Notes: a model not told the origin generated them from the letters alone. Counted from the stretch's first letter, positions 35,160 through 43,886 are shown. The stretch is 43,886 bases of DNA from Acidobacteriota bacterium (GCA_004356805.1 SMXW01000111.1:1-43886), one strand, 5' to 3'. Numbers and translations are program-made.

Positions 35160-35475
35160 TCGACCATGACCCCGCACACCGTTCTGCCCAGAGAAGTTTG
35201 GAGAAGAATTCGCGATACACGGCGGCAAGCTGGAGGTAGTGGTCCGCTCCCTCATCGGCCCGCTCAATCTCGTCTCGGTCAGCTCACGGACCGGCTTGGC
35301 CGGCACTCCCATCGTCAGGGTCCACGGGTGGGATCGTTTTGCCCTCCGCCAGGACCGATCCGGCGGCGCCCTCGCCGACCCTGCTTGGGTTGAGGGCCTT
35401 GGCTCGGATGTAGCTTCCCGGCGAGATGACAGCGTTGGCGTGGATTACGGGTTGAGGGACGAAGGGATCTCTCAA
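35160..35475 (-). pseudogene. Frameshifted gamma-carbonic-anhydrase-like hexapeptide remnant
   Basis: Three reverse-strand frames together spell the end of a left-handed beta-helix protein: RVGEGAAGSVLAEGKTIPP in one frame, TLTMGVPAKPVRELTET in the next, EIERADEGADHYLQLAAVYR in the third. GVPAKxVREL and the following acidic helix are hallmarks of gamma-class carbonic anhydrase/hexapeptide acetyltransferase C-termini. One extra base near 35325-35330 and one missing base near 35260 would explain the frame changes. Most of the repeat region is absent, and the last frame runs into purF without a stop. The TTG at 35475 overlaps the DsbA stop. Decay with internal deletion is the simplest reading; sequencing error in part is possible. 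Confidence 0.65.
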
Positions 35476-36107
35476 ACGGCCGCTGCCTCACCGACGGAGT
35501 TGATTCTTGCTCGGATAAGACTGGCTTCGGTCCAGCCTCTGGCGAGCAGAGCGAGTTGGCCATCGGCGAGGTCGCCGATCAGGGCTGGAAAGCCCCCGAT
35601 ACCCCAGTTGCGTGACCTGGAGAAATCCCCCCAAGCCATCTTCTTTGCCTCGTCGGATTCGAGTCTCTCTCGGAAAGCCTCCCGATCGACATCGAGGTCG
35701 CCGGTGAGGTCAGTGAGAACATCGAAGTCGGTGACATCGCGACCGTCCACGTAGAAGGCGTGCTGAACGGTGATGAAATAGTCGAGCGTGCTTGGCTCAT
35801 CCATCTCACGAATCAGTGCGACAGCCACTGCCGCGGGCTCCGTGTCATATACCCAACCGTCGCGGCGATCTAGGAACGCCGTATCGAACGGCTGGTTGGT
35901 TCGCTCGCTGACCTCAACCCAGTGATGACGCAGTGACGCGGCCATTCGGTCGTCCAGAGGCTGAGCCGAGGGTCCGGGGCGCAGCCCGCCGACGACTACC
36001 TCAACCGGGTACTGATCGGCAAGACTCTCGATCTCGGGGGCAAAACCCCAACACCATGAGCACATCGGGTCGCCGACGTAGATGAGCTTGCGGATGTGAG
36101 TGTTCAT
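35472..36107 (-). CDS. DsbA-family (FrnE-like) thioredoxin-fold protein
   Basis: The 211-residue protein has the redox site CSWC at residues 16-19 in DPMCSWCWGF and a cis-Pro-like loop GIGGFPALI. It lacks a signal peptide, so it is probably cytoplasmic, as in DsbA-family oxidoreductases of the FrnE/2-hydroxychromene isomerase type. The substrate is unknown. The ATG at 36105-36107 is preceded by AAGG. It is divergent from the sigma factor gene with 75 bp between them. Confidence 0.85.
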   Translation of the reverse strand: MNTHIRKLIYVGDPMCSWCWGFAPEIESLADQYPVEVVVGGLRPGPSAQPLDDRMAASLRHHWVEVSERTNQPFDTAFLDRRDGWVYDTEPAAVAVALIREMDEPSTLDYFITVQHAFYVDGRDVTDFDVLTDLTGDLDVDREAFRERLESDEAKKMAWGDFSRSRNWGIGGFPALIGDLADGQLALLARGWTEASLIRARINSVGEAAAV

Positions 36108-36182
36108 CTGTACCAACCTTATGCCTGCGATTGAGATTGTCGTCTACGAACCTCCAACCATGAGAAAGCCCGCTGACTTCCT

Positions 36183-37446
36183 TTGACTGATCACCATGAA
36201 GCGATAGATCGTGCCTTCCGGGAGTCCTACTCCCTGGTGCTGTCCAATCTGGCGAAGCGTTTACGGGACATCGACCTGGCCGAAGAGGCCATTCAGGACG
36301 CGTTCGCCGACGCACTTCGCTCCTGGCCCGATTCGGGTGTGCCGGCCAATCCGGCCGGCTGGATCGCCACGGTGGCCCGGCACCGGGCCATCGATCGAAT
36401 CCGACGCAAGCAGACCTATGCCCGGAAACAGGAGTTGTTGGCCGGTCTGGAAAAGGTTGAGGCGGAGCGTCCCAAAGCGCCGATGCTTGGTGCCACCGTC
36501 CATGACGACAGGCTCCAGATGGTCTTCGCGTGCTGTCATCCGTCACTCTCTGTGGACAAACAGGTGGCGCTCACTCTGCGGACCCTGGGTGGGTTGACCA
36601 CCCGTGAGATCGCTGATGCGTTTCTCGTCTCCGAGCAAACCATGGCCCAGCGGCTGGTCCGGGCCAAGGCGAAGATCCGAGACGCTGGTATTCCATTTCG
36701 GGTTCCTTCTCAGGGCGAGCTCCCCGGTCGTCTCGATGCAGCTCTCGTGGTGATCTATCTCATCTTCAATGAGGGCTACTTCGCCACTTCGGGCGATGTC
36801 CTGGTACGTGACGAGTTGGCGGAGTCGGCGATCGAACTGGGACGGCTTCTGGATGGGCTGATGCCGGGCGAGCCAGAGGTGATGGCGTTGCTCGCGTTGA
36901 TGTTGCTTCAGCACGCCCGGAGAAGCGCTCGTACCGATGACTCAGGTGGTGTTGTGCTGCTCCAGAATCAGGTCCGTTCACAATGGGACCTCTCTGAGAT
37001 AGAAGAAGGCCTCGAACTTTTCGATCGCGCCGTCCGAAGTGAGGACTGGGGAACCTACGTTTTGCAGGCCGCTATCGCCGCCCAGCACTCAGGCGCAGAG
37101 TCATGGGAGGAAACCGACTGGAACAGGATCATCGCGCTCTACGACCGGCTACTGCCAATCACCGGATCACCGGATCACCGGATCACCGGTCGTCGGCCTG
37201 AACCGGGCAGTCGCTGTGGCCCAGGCGGATGGTCCCGAAGCCGGTCTGGAGGCTCTTGCCGGTCTCGGGAGCCAGCTGGACGGTTTTCATGCCTTTCATG
37301 TCTCGCGGGGGGAGTTGTATCGCCGAAATGGTGAGGACGAGCGGGCACGCGAGGATTTCGACCGGGCTCTGACACTGGCATCAAATGAAGCTGAGCGACG
37401 ACTGATTCGGGATCGCCTCGAATCCCTCGCCGCGGTCAAACCGTAG
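36183..37446 (+). pseudogene. ECF42-like RNA polymerase sigma factor, frame broken at 8-bp repeats
   Basis: The sigma-2 region (about 10-70: [20 protein letters not shown]), the sigma-4 region (about 125-170: [28 protein letters not shown]) and most of the long C-terminal extension (DUF6596/TPR-like: [14 protein letters not shown]) are intact and match the ECF42/SigJ-like group. The frame holds to codon 325, where four tandem ATCACCGG units (37158-37189) shift it. The expected sequence [20 protein letters not shown] resumes in the other frame and runs to a normal end at 37446. Two units, or five, would restore one frame of about 420 residues. As read, translation stops at 37334 with a false C-terminus of about 55 residues. 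The start is TTG at 36183 without a clear ribosome binding site. Confidence 0.75.
37158..37189. repeat. Four tandem copies of ATCACCGG in the sigma factor gene
   Basis: Four perfect 8-bp units, contiguous. Because 8 is not a multiple of 3, each unit gained or lost changes the reading frame. Units one and two would suffice for an unbroken ITGSPVVG sequence. Confidence 0.95.
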
Positions 37447-37534
37447 AACGATGTAGACACCATCCGCTTCCGCCGGCAGCTAGAGGAGCGCAAGGGCGTC
37501 GGTGCGCCTCGAGATGAGGAAATAGGTGTCCAGG

Positions 37535-39028
37535 TCACCTCACCGCCGTGAAATCCGTTGTCAACAGGGTTGCCCAGAGATCGATGCCATACCAGAGGTT
37601 GGCGACCCGTAAGTTCTCGTCGGGGGCGTGCTGATTGTTGTCGTGGTTGGCAATAGGGAGAATCGCCACCGGTGCGTTGAGGATCTCTTCGAATTGGTAG
37701 AGCGGAATTGACCCTCCAAAGGTGGGGAGGGCCACGACCTCTTCGTTGCTCGCGACGCTGCATGCCCCGAGGAGCGTTTCGGCAAGAGGCGAGTTCATAG
37801 GGATTCGCGCCGCCCGATAACCGGCATCGCGGGTCAGCTTGGCGAGGTAGCGGTGACTTCTGCGCTCCTCGGTTGTCGGAGCCCGATCGAGAACCTGATA
37901 CCCGGCTGTCACGAGCCGGGCCTCGACGAGGTCGAGCATCCGATCTGGAACGTCACCTGCGGCTAGTCGGATGTCGATCGAGACGCTTGCCTCAGCGGGC
38001 ACGACGTTGCGGGCGTTCTCACCGACGGCTGCCGCGCTCATGCCTCTCACGTTGAAGCTGGGCAGCATGAGACGGTCCGCATAGCGGGCGTCCTTCGCCT
38101 CCGGACCACCGAATCCGAGCTCAGCCTGGAGCCGATCCTCGACGGGCGGGAGTGCGTCGATGGCAGCGCGGTCGGCGGCTGTGACCGGCTCTGTGTCGTC
38201 GTAGAAGCCATCGATCGTCACCGTTCCCGATTCGTCCTTGCAACCGGCGATGAATGACGCGAGCTCCATGGCGGGATTAGGCACCCAGTTGCCGTAATGG
38301 CCAGAATGCAACTCGCGCTCCGGACCGTAGAAGGTCAGTTCGAAGCCACAATAACCGCGGACTCCAAACACCACTTGCGGGACCCGGGTCTGATGCACAG
38401 GCCCATCACAGAGAAGCCAGGCATCGGCCGTCAGCCGCGAAGCGAGATGCTTCATATATCGACCCAGGTTCGGGCTGCCGGACTCCTCTTCTCCCTCGAA
38501 CAAGAACACGAGATCTACCGACCGCTCGATGCCGTCTTCCTTCAGGGCATCAAGGGCCGCTGCCATGGCTGCGAACGGGGTCTTGTCGTCAGAGGCGCCT
38601 CTTGCGTAGATCCGCCATTCGGCATCGATCTCGACGCCGGGCCCGGGGAAGTCCAATTCCACGCCCCCTTGATGCCATTGGCCGGAGACCAGCGTGGCGG
38701 AGAAAGGGCTCGAGGTCCAGTTCGCCGGATCCACCGGTTGGCCGTCGTAGTGGACATAAACGCCCAGTGTTGCTGTTGGGGCGGCTGTCCGCAGCTCACC
38801 GATCACTACAGGACTTGCGCCGGGAAGCTCAACGATTTCCACCGAGGCTCCCCTCGCCTCGAAACGCCGGACCAACTCGTCCGCATTCCGATTCAGGTCA
38901 TCGGTCGAGCCCGTCACGTTGGGGAGCTCCAGGAGGGCGGCAAAGTCACGAAGCACTTCCCAGCCCCGCTCTTTTCGGTGGCGGGAACTGGCGACCAAGG
39001 CTGCGGCCTGGGCGGTTGTGGGTTTCAT
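37535..39028 (-). CDS. M20 family metallopeptidase
   Basis: The 497-residue di-zinc hydrolase is of the M20/M25/M40 family (dipeptidase/acylase-like). VYVHYDGQPVDP supplies the first metal ligands, RGASDDKTPF the bridging Asp, and FEGEEESGSPNL the catalytic Glu pair. A lid domain follows (ELHSGHYGNWVPNPA), and near the C-terminus HDNNQHAPDENL gives the last His ligand. It probably cleaves dipeptides or N-acyl amino acids; the substrate is not determined. It is convergent with the sigma factor, stop to stop 88 bp apart. It is not obviously in an operon. Confidence 0.9.
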   Translation of the reverse strand: MKPTTAQAAALVASSRHRKERGWEVLRDFAALLELPNVTGSTDDLNRNADELVRRFEARGASVEIVELPGASPVVIGELRTAAPTATLGVYVHYDGQPVDPANWTSSPFSATLVSGQWHQGGVELDFPGPGVEIDAEWRIYARGASDDKTPFAAMAAALDALKEDGIERSVDLVFLFEGEEESGSPNLGRYMKHLASRLTADAWLLCDGPVHQTRVPQVVFGVRGYCGFELTFYGPERELHSGHYGNWVPNPAMELASFIAGCKDESGTVTIDGFYDDTEPVTAADRAAIDALPPVEDRLQAELGFGGPEAKDARYADRLMLPSFNVRGMSAAAVGENARNVVPAEASVSIDIRLAAGDVPDRMLDLVEARLVTAGYQVLDRAPTTEERRSHRYLAKLTRDAGYRAARIPMNSPLAETLLGACSVASNEEVVALPTFGGSIPLYQFEEILNAPVAILPIANHDNNQHAPDENLRVANLWYGIDLWATLLTTDFTAVR

Positions 39029-39135
39029 GACTCCCGATCGTAGGGGGGGTCAAACGGTGAGCCCCGGCGGTCGACGCAGGGAAAGACGTACTCAACACTC
39101 CCTACGCGGCGCACGCATGAGTGCCCGGTCGAGAC

Positions 39136-41682
39136 CTATTCGTAGGCGATGGCGTCGAGCACGTTCAGTTTGGCAGCGCGCCGCGCAGGCAGGATCGCCG
39201 CAATCACGCCCAAGAAACCGATCAGCGCCACTCCCACGACGAGCCACAGCCACGGAATGACGAACTGGCTAAATCCCTGATCGCGCAAGGCAAGAAGGAG
39301 AGCCCAAGCCAGAAACAGCCCAAGGGCCACACCCAGAATCGCTCCGTACGCTGCGATGACTCCTGACTCGAGCCGAATCATGCGTCGAACCCCTCGCCGG
39401 GTGAGACCAATGGCGCGGAGGAGACCGATCTCGCGTGTCCGCTCAAAGATCGACAACGTGATTGTGTTGGCAACACCGATTAGAGCAATCAACAGCGCCA
39501 TCGCGAGCAGTCCGAATATAAAGCCGAGAATCTGAAAAATCTGCGTCTCCAGGTCTGATTTCAGCTCCTCCTGGTCGGCAACCTTGATCGTCGGGTACAG
39601 CTCTGCGATTGGTTCGATGGCGGCCTTACCGGCGTCCAAACTGACACCGTCCGCCAGTTTGATGTACACCTGGCTATCCAGCTGCTCGGCGTAGTTCGCT
39701 TCATACGCTTCGAGCGAGATGAAGAACCCGTTGGCGCCAGGCGACTCATACAGTCCCTGCAGCTCCAATCTCTGGACACCGGTCTGCAGGAACTCGAACT
39801 CGACCGATTCGCCGAGTTCCCATTCGTTGTTCTCCGCCGTCGCAAAATCGACCGCAAACCCGATAGTGCCCAAGCCGGCTACCTGTCCTTCTATCCGATC
39901 GAACACGATCAAGTTGGTGAACGAGTCATCGCCGGCGGCGATGAAAACGACACTCTCGTCGACACGGGCGATGTTCTGCCGAAATCGGCCGAGCTCGGAG
40001 ACCTCAGGTATCAGCTCGACCTCGTCGGCGAAGGCGGTAGTGAATCCCTGGCCGCCGAACGCGTTCTGAGGTTGAGCTATCAGCTCGGCTGTGATCCCCG
40101 TATCGAATATCTCATCGATAGTCCCTTGAATGGATGCCGCGAAGACCGCAGCAATTGACATGAGTGCGACTCCGATCATCAGGGCGGCAGCAGTGGCCGC
40201 CGTTCGTCTCGGGCTCCGTGAGGAGTTCTCCTGGGCGAGTCGGCCGGTGATGTTCGAAAGCGGGACAAACGGGGCCGCCAGCCATCTCGTGATGAAGGGG
40301 GCGGCGAGGGGACTCAAGGTGGTGACACCGAGCACCGTCAGGAGTGACGCCAGTCCCACAGTGGCGATCACCGGCTGTCCTGGCAGGCTGAAATCGGCAA
40401 AAAGGCCTAAAAACAGCAGCCCGACTCCCAAGCCAAGGAGGGCCGTTCCCCAAAAGGCGCGTTTGACAAACGAGCCACGCCGGACCGGCATGTCGACACG
40501 CATGGCTTCAACGGGGGCGACTCGGCTGGCGCGTCGCGCCGGGATAAACGCCGAGACCAGTGTGACGACCGTTCCGACGAGGATTGCTATTACCACCGTT
40601 TGCACTGAAAGTTGCAAAGAGGTCGACGGCAGGGTCAAACCTGCGACTTCCAACAGCGACCTCAGGCCAATCGCAAGCAGCAGGCCAAGACCAACCCCAA
40701 TCACTGAAGCCACAAAGCCAACAATCAGGGATTCGACCATGACCATTCGGGTCACTTGCCGTGCGGTGGCGCCCAGAGCCCTGAGAAGTGCGAGCTCACG
40801 GGTTCGCTGCACGACGATGATCCGAAAGGTGTTGGAGATGATGAAGGTCGAGACGAACAATGCGATGAAGGCGAAGACCTGGAGGAACGTCGTGAGGAAC
40901 CCGATCTGATCGTTGACCTGACGGGCTTGTTCCTCCGCGGCGCTCTGGCCGGACGTGACCACGACACCGGCAGGAACCACGCCCTCCACCGCAGTAATGA
41001 CATCTGCGACATCCGCCTCCGAGGTGACGGTGGCCTGAATACTGTCGACCTGCCCTTCAGCGTTGAAAAACTCTTGGGCAGTGGCAGTGTCGAACAACGC
41101 GAAAGTCGCTCCTCCGATGCTGGTCTCGCCCCCGAATCCCACGACGCCCACCAGTGTGAACTCACGGCGGTCGTCCGCTGACAGAATCAACAAGCTGTCG
41201 CCGAGCGCCAGCTCTTCGGCCTCGAAGGTGGCGCCGTCGACGGCGACTTCCGTCGGGCCGGTAGGGCGAGTTCCGGAAATGAGGTCGAACCCTGTTTCGG
41301 CGCGCACATCCGGCCAATTAGCTCCGAAGCTGGGAGCGCCGCCGGAGCCGGCTTGCTCGCCATCAGGTCCGACGATGGCCGCAAAACCTCCCACAGATCC
41401 CCATGCCTCGTCGACACCATGGACGCGCTGAACATCTTCGATTACGGAGTCCGCCATCCGCACCGTGTCGCCACCGAACGAGAGCTCGGGGTCGAACTCG
41501 GGCTGGACATTGATGTCTACTCCGGCAAAGGCATTGGCAAAGAGATTCTCGAATGCCTTCGCTGTGGTATCTCCGTAGATGAACGTTCCTGCGATGAATG
41601 CCACGCCGAACGCAATGGAAATGAAGGTGTTGAGCAATCGCCTCTTGTTGGCGAGGATCGTTTTCCAGGTCGTTCGATACAC
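39136..41682 (-). CDS. ABC transporter permease, FtsX/MacB-like, double
   Basis: The 848-residue membrane protein has one N-terminal transmembrane helix (MYRTTWKTILANKRRLLNTF...), a large extracytoplasmic domain (about 40-250), a first FtsX domain with three helices (about 260-390), a further helix pair with a second extracytoplasmic domain, and a second FtsX domain (about 720-840) ending in PARRAAKLNVLDAIAYE. This tandem arrangement is usual for actinobacterial export or lipoprotein-release permeases that do not import solutes. The GTG start has GGGAG 9 nt upstream and lies 4 bp after the ATPase stop, so the two act as one transporter. Confidence 0.9.
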   Translation of the reverse strand: MYRTTWKTILANKRRLLNTFISIAFGVAFIAGTFIYGDTTAKAFENLFANAFAGVDINVQPEFDPELSFGGDTVRMADSVIEDVQRVHGVDEAWGSVGGFAAIVGPDGEQAGSGGAPSFGANWPDVRAETGFDLISGTRPTGPTEVAVDGATFEAEELALGDSLLILSADDRREFTLVGVVGFGGETSIGGATFALFDTATAQEFFNAEGQVDSIQATVTSEADVADVITAVEGVVPAGVVVTSGQSAAEEQARQVNDQIGFLTTFLQVFAFIALFVSTFIISNTFRIIVVQRTRELALLRALGATARQVTRMVMVESLIVGFVASVIGVGLGLLLAIGLRSLLEVAGLTLPSTSLQLSVQTVVIAILVGTVVTLVSAFIPARRASRVAPVEAMRVDMPVRRGSFVKRAFWGTALLGLGVGLLFLGLFADFSLPGQPVIATVGLASLLTVLGVTTLSPLAAPFITRWLAAPFVPLSNITGRLAQENSSRSPRRTAATAAALMIGVALMSIAAVFAASIQGTIDEIFDTGITAELIAQPQNAFGGQGFTTAFADEVELIPEVSELGRFRQNIARVDESVVFIAAGDDSFTNLIVFDRIEGQVAGLGTIGFAVDFATAENNEWELGESVEFEFLQTGVQRLELQGLYESPGANGFFISLEAYEANYAEQLDSQVYIKLADGVSLDAGKAAIEPIAELYPTIKVADQEELKSDLETQIFQILGFIFGLLAMALLIALIGVANTITLSIFERTREIGLLRAIGLTRRGVRRMIRLESGVIAAYGAILGVALGLFLAWALLLALRDQGFSQFVIPWLWLVVGVALIGFLGVIAAILPARRAAKLNVLDAIAYE

Positions 41683-41686
41683 TTGT

Positions 41687-42439
41687 TCAGACTCCCAGTA
41701 GCTTCATCCGATCGAGGATTCGTTCTGCCGTCGGGTCAGCCATCTCGTCGACCACCCTCCCGTCCTCCAGGAAGACAATCCGATCGGAGTAGCTTGCGGC
41801 TATCGGATCGTGGGTGACCATCACGATCGTTTGACCGAACTCGGAGACAGCAAGACGCATGAACTCCAGTAATTCGGCGCCCGCCTTGGAGTCGAGGTTG
41901 CCGCTTGGCTCGTCTGCGAACACAATCTTGGGCCGTGAGGCCAAGGCCCGAGCCGCCGCCACGCGTTGCTGCTCGCCGCCGGATAGTTGGGCGGGACGGT
42001 GCGTCAGCCTGTCCCCGATGCCGACGGTGGACACGACTTGGTCTAGCCAATCGCGATCCGGTGTGACACCTGAGATCAACTGTGGGAGAACGATGTTTTC
42101 CTCTGCGGTCAGGGTTGGGATCAGGTTGTAGGCCTGAAAGATGAATCCAATCTGCTTCCTGCGTAGAAGGGTCAACTCGCGGTCCGACAGACCATCAAGG
42201 AGCTGTTCGCCGATGTAGACGACACCCTGGGTAAGTGTGTCCAGACCGGCCAGACAGTGCAGCAACGTTGACTTGCCGGACCCGCTCGGCCCCATGATCG
42301 CGGTGAACTTGCCCGATTCGAAGGCTTCTGTGACATTGTCCAGTGCGGTGATCTGGGCCGTTCCTTCACCGTAGAGCTTCGATCCGTTCTCGATCCGTGC
42401 CGCATTGGCCCCGTTGCCCGTTCGTATGTCGTTAGTCAT
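41687..42439 (-). CDS. ABC transporter ATP-binding protein (MacB/LolD type)
   Basis: The 250-residue nucleotide-binding subunit has Walker A GPSGSGKST at 50-58, the signature LSGGEQQR, Walker B KIVFADEPSGNLDS and the H-loop MVTHD. The SGNLD sequence and QIGFIFQAYNLIPTLTAEENI are diagnostic of the MacB/LolD/FtsE class that partners with FtsX-type permeases, encoded 4 bp downstream. The substrate is unknown: peptide, lipoprotein or drug export are possible. A 14-bp perfect palindrome lies 34 bp upstream of the start codon. Confidence 0.93.
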   Translation of the reverse strand: MTNDIRTGNGANAARIENGSKLYGEGTAQITALDNVTEAFESGKFTAIMGPSGSGKSTLLHCLAGLDTLTQGVVYIGEQLLDGLSDRELTLLRRKQIGFIFQAYNLIPTLTAEENIVLPQLISGVTPDRDWLDQVVSTVGIGDRLTHRPAQLSGGEQQRVAAARALASRPKIVFADEPSGNLDSKAGAELLEFMRLAVSEFGQTIVMVTHDPIAASYSDRIVFLEDGRVVDEMADPTAERILDRMKLLGV

Positions 42440-42473
42440 TGGGTCCCCTGGTACGGATAGCTGGCAAAATCAC

Positions 42474-42487
42474 CGGACAGCTGTCCG
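42474..42487. promoter_or_regulatory. Candidate operator of the ABC exporter genes
   Basis: CGGACAGCTGTCCG is a perfect 14-bp palindrome, 34 bp upstream of the ATPase start. Palindromes of this kind are typical for TetR- or GntR-class regulators; none is encoded next to it. It could occur by chance, but its place is that of a promoter-proximal operator. Confidence 0.4.
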
Positions 42488-42733
42488 ATAGACCGGGCAT
42501 GGTATCGCTCCCGCCTGTAGAGCCAAACGTCGATACCCGTCGACAAGGCGCCCATGAGGTGGCCCGCATAGACAGCTCGACTCCGCGGCTGATCTCTAGA
42601 AGAGCTTGCCCGGTCTGCCTCGGTCGTCAAGGGCCTGAAGTCGCCCGCTGAGACGACGCCTCCCACCGCTATCGGGATCTCCGCCGGGTGGCGTGTGGGA
42701 GGCTCTTTCGGACGCGCTTGCAGTCGGGCTCAA
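42488..42733. other. Intergenic stretch between mobA and the ABC genes
   Basis: The 294-bp gap (with the palindrome above) has no convincing gene. A 9-bp perfect inverted repeat GCCTCCCAC/GTGGGAGGC (42658-42666 and 42695-42703) with a 28-nt loop lies 31 bp after the mobA stop and may mark the end of that transcript, though no T-run follows. Confidence 0.4.
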
Positions 42734-43306
42734 CTACCGCAACTGGTATCTCCCCAGCGCCTCTCCAAGTGAGTCTTGGCTGTCAACCGAAAACCAGCTC
42801 CGACCGTCGTCGCCCCATGCGCCCCACACATCGGGAGGGATCGCATCGAACGACACCCGATCGAGAAGACTCTGAATCGACCCGCCCAACTCTGCCTCTT
42901 CGGCGGCAATGGGGGCGATCCTCTTGGGATACACGGCACAGGTGACTTGACGGATTCCGTGGTCATCCACCGGAACCACAGGGACATCGCCGGCCCGGTC
43001 GAGCATCTTGCGAAGGGTCTCATGTCTGACGAACGGATGGTCGACCGCGACAACCACCACGTGGTCAGTGTCGGTTCGTTTGAGGGCCGTAGCTATACCG
43101 GCAAGTGGCCCATGAGCATGAATGGAGTCTGGCCAGGCTTCCCACCCGTCTCGATCGGGGCCGAGAAGAACGGTTCGGTCGGCAACCGACCTCAGTGCCG
43201 CGCCAACCATTTCGAGCATCGTCTGGTCGCGCACGAGGACATCTGCCTTGTCCTGTCCCATGCGGGTGCTCATGCCGCCAGATAGAACGGCCCCGAGTGC
43301 TGTCAC
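42734..43306 (-). CDS. mobA: Molybdenum cofactor guanylyltransferase
   Basis: It transfers GMP to molybdopterin to form the guanine dinucleotide cofactor. The 190-residue Rossmann-like nucleotidyltransferase has LSGGMSTRMGQDKA at 8-21 (phosphate loop), GPLAGIATAL near 65-74 and VVVAVDHPFV (metal-binding Asp) near 84-93. Only one Mo enzyme is seen in this window, the xanthine dehydrogenase; that family usually takes molybdopterin or its cytosine dinucleotide, so a MocA-like specificity is possible, but the motifs do not settle it. The GTG start is assumed. Confidence 0.85.
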   Translation of the reverse strand: MTALGAVLSGGMSTRMGQDKADVLVRDQTMLEMVGAALRSVADRTVLLGPDRDGWEAWPDSIHAHGPLAGIATALKRTDTDHVVVVAVDHPFVRHETLRKMLDRAGDVPVVPVDDHGIRQVTCAVYPKRIAPIAAEEAELGGSIQSLLDRVSFDAIPPDVWGAWGDDGRSWFSVDSQDSLGEALGRYQLR

Positions 43307-43433
43307 CGGGCCAGGCTAGGTGGTCACCGCCATGAGGCGCTCGACCACTTGGGCGAACGACCGTGTTGCGGCGCCGGCAGACTTCCCTGGCGACCCAGGC
43401 GCTCGCCTAACCCGAAACGGTGGTCCGAGGGGG

Positions 43434-43886
43434 CTACTCGACCGGCAACGGCAAGTAGTAAGTGTGACCGAGCGCCAGCCAGTCGGTGACCATTTCTACG
43501 AACTCTGGTCCGAAGGGATCTGAGCCCCTCAGCGGCATTGCGCCGCGTCGGATCATGAAGTCGTCTGGAGCCAGCTCTCCACCAATCTGAAACTGATGTT
43601 GGGCCGCGTCTTGGCACCCCGCTTGGTGTAGCCACCAGCCCAACCCGAAGTGGGCGCGTGCGACTCGGGACTCATCCGACAACGGGGCCATCCTTTGGCG
43701 TATCTCGTCGTCGGACGGTGGCGGTAACTGACCCCGGACCCAACCGCGCAGAAGGGCCATCTGCTCGTCGGTCGAGACGTTGGCGTATCTGCCGCCCTTC
43801 TCGGTGGTGAAGGCAACGTCGTTGGGCCGGGTGATCCGTCCTGTCTCGTCGATCCAAACCACAGTCGGAACGTTCACCATGTTGTA
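43434..43886 (-). CDS. Thioredoxin-like protein, 3' part, cut by the window edge
   Basis: The frame is open at the right edge (YNMVNVPTVVWIDETGRI...). NVPTVVWIDETGRI is the cis-Pro strand and following beta-hairpin of a thioredoxin/AhpC-TSA/ResA-like domain, so the redox-active site lies outside the window. After the fold comes an acidic/Trp-rich helical extension of about 100 residues (LRGWVRGQLPPPSDDEIRQR...LPLPVE) with no motif I recognise. The role cannot be set from this part. It ends 128 bp before the mobA start on the same strand. Confidence 0.75.
   Translation of the reverse strand, partial: YNMVNVPTVVWIDETGRITRPNDVAFTTEKGGRYANVSTDEQMALLRGWVRGQLPPPSDDEIRQRMAPLSDESRVARAHFGLGWWLHQAGCQDAAQHQFQIGGELAPDDFMIRRGAMPLRGSDPFGPEFVEMVTDWLALGHTYYLPLPVE

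Noticed and set aside
42436-42666. 76-codon reverse-strand frame ending in ATGA overlap with the ABC ATPase gene
   Set aside because: It reads through the palindromic operator candidate and has no ribosome binding site or recognisable family. The overlap is probably chance.

Overview
The window is a chromosomal stretch of a high-G+C bacterium. An actinobacterium is the best fit: there is a 30-residue bS22 ribosomal-protein-like gene, GTG and TTG starts are frequent, genes often overlap by 4 bp, and there is a PAC2-family protein and an allantoin/urate gene set like those of actinobacteria. Placement below phylum is not possible from the sequence alone. Most of it is ordinary housekeeping and catabolic sequence, with no phage, insertion sequence, CRISPR array or rRNA. 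The clearest possible foreign insert is one palindrome-bounded nuclease gene.

Layout. 1-600: a tRNA-Gly(CCC) beside a 76-bp tandem duplication of its own 3' half, then a small membrane protein. 583-1640: homoserine kinase, bS22 and a strong terminator. 1774-5500: a PAC2 protein and a copper operon (MerR regulator, CopZ, CopA) with a recognisable operator. 5600-13770: a small zinc-ribbon protein, an M3 oligopeptidase, a barrel-only amidohydrolase coupled to an inositol-monophosphatase-like enzyme, Lnt with Ser in place of the catalytic Cys, and acetyl-CoA synthetase. 13870-20550: TrpB2, a lipoprotein, a UreH/NicO-like metal transporter, a DEAD-box helicase fused to an RRM, a class III aminotransferase and an HdeD-like protein.

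20629-31965 is a purine-catabolism island: allantoinase, a fused allantoicase/OHCU decarboxylase, HIU hydrolase, a DUF6986 aldolase-like enzyme, 8-oxoguanine deaminase, the three xanthine dehydrogenase subunits and adenine deaminase. Together they would take adenine and oxidised guanine through urate to ureidoglycolate. No uricase and no ureidoglycolate lyase is visible here. A perfect 8-bp inverted repeat lies between the divergent DUF6986 and 8-oxoguanine deaminase genes and is a good candidate operator. An AbiEi-like winged-helix plus DUF559 nuclease gene sits inside the island between two related palindromes.

31945-43886: a thioesterase, purM and purF (preceded by a frameshifted gamma-carbonic-anhydrase remnant), a DsbA-like protein, an ECF sigma factor whose frame is broken at four tandem 8-bp repeats, an M20 peptidase, an ABC exporter pair behind a 14-bp perfect palindrome, mobA, and the end of a thioredoxin-like gene cut by the window edge. 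Two further families of short dispersed intergenic repeats are described. The most unusual signals are the palindrome-bounded nuclease cassette and the repeat-broken sigma factor.
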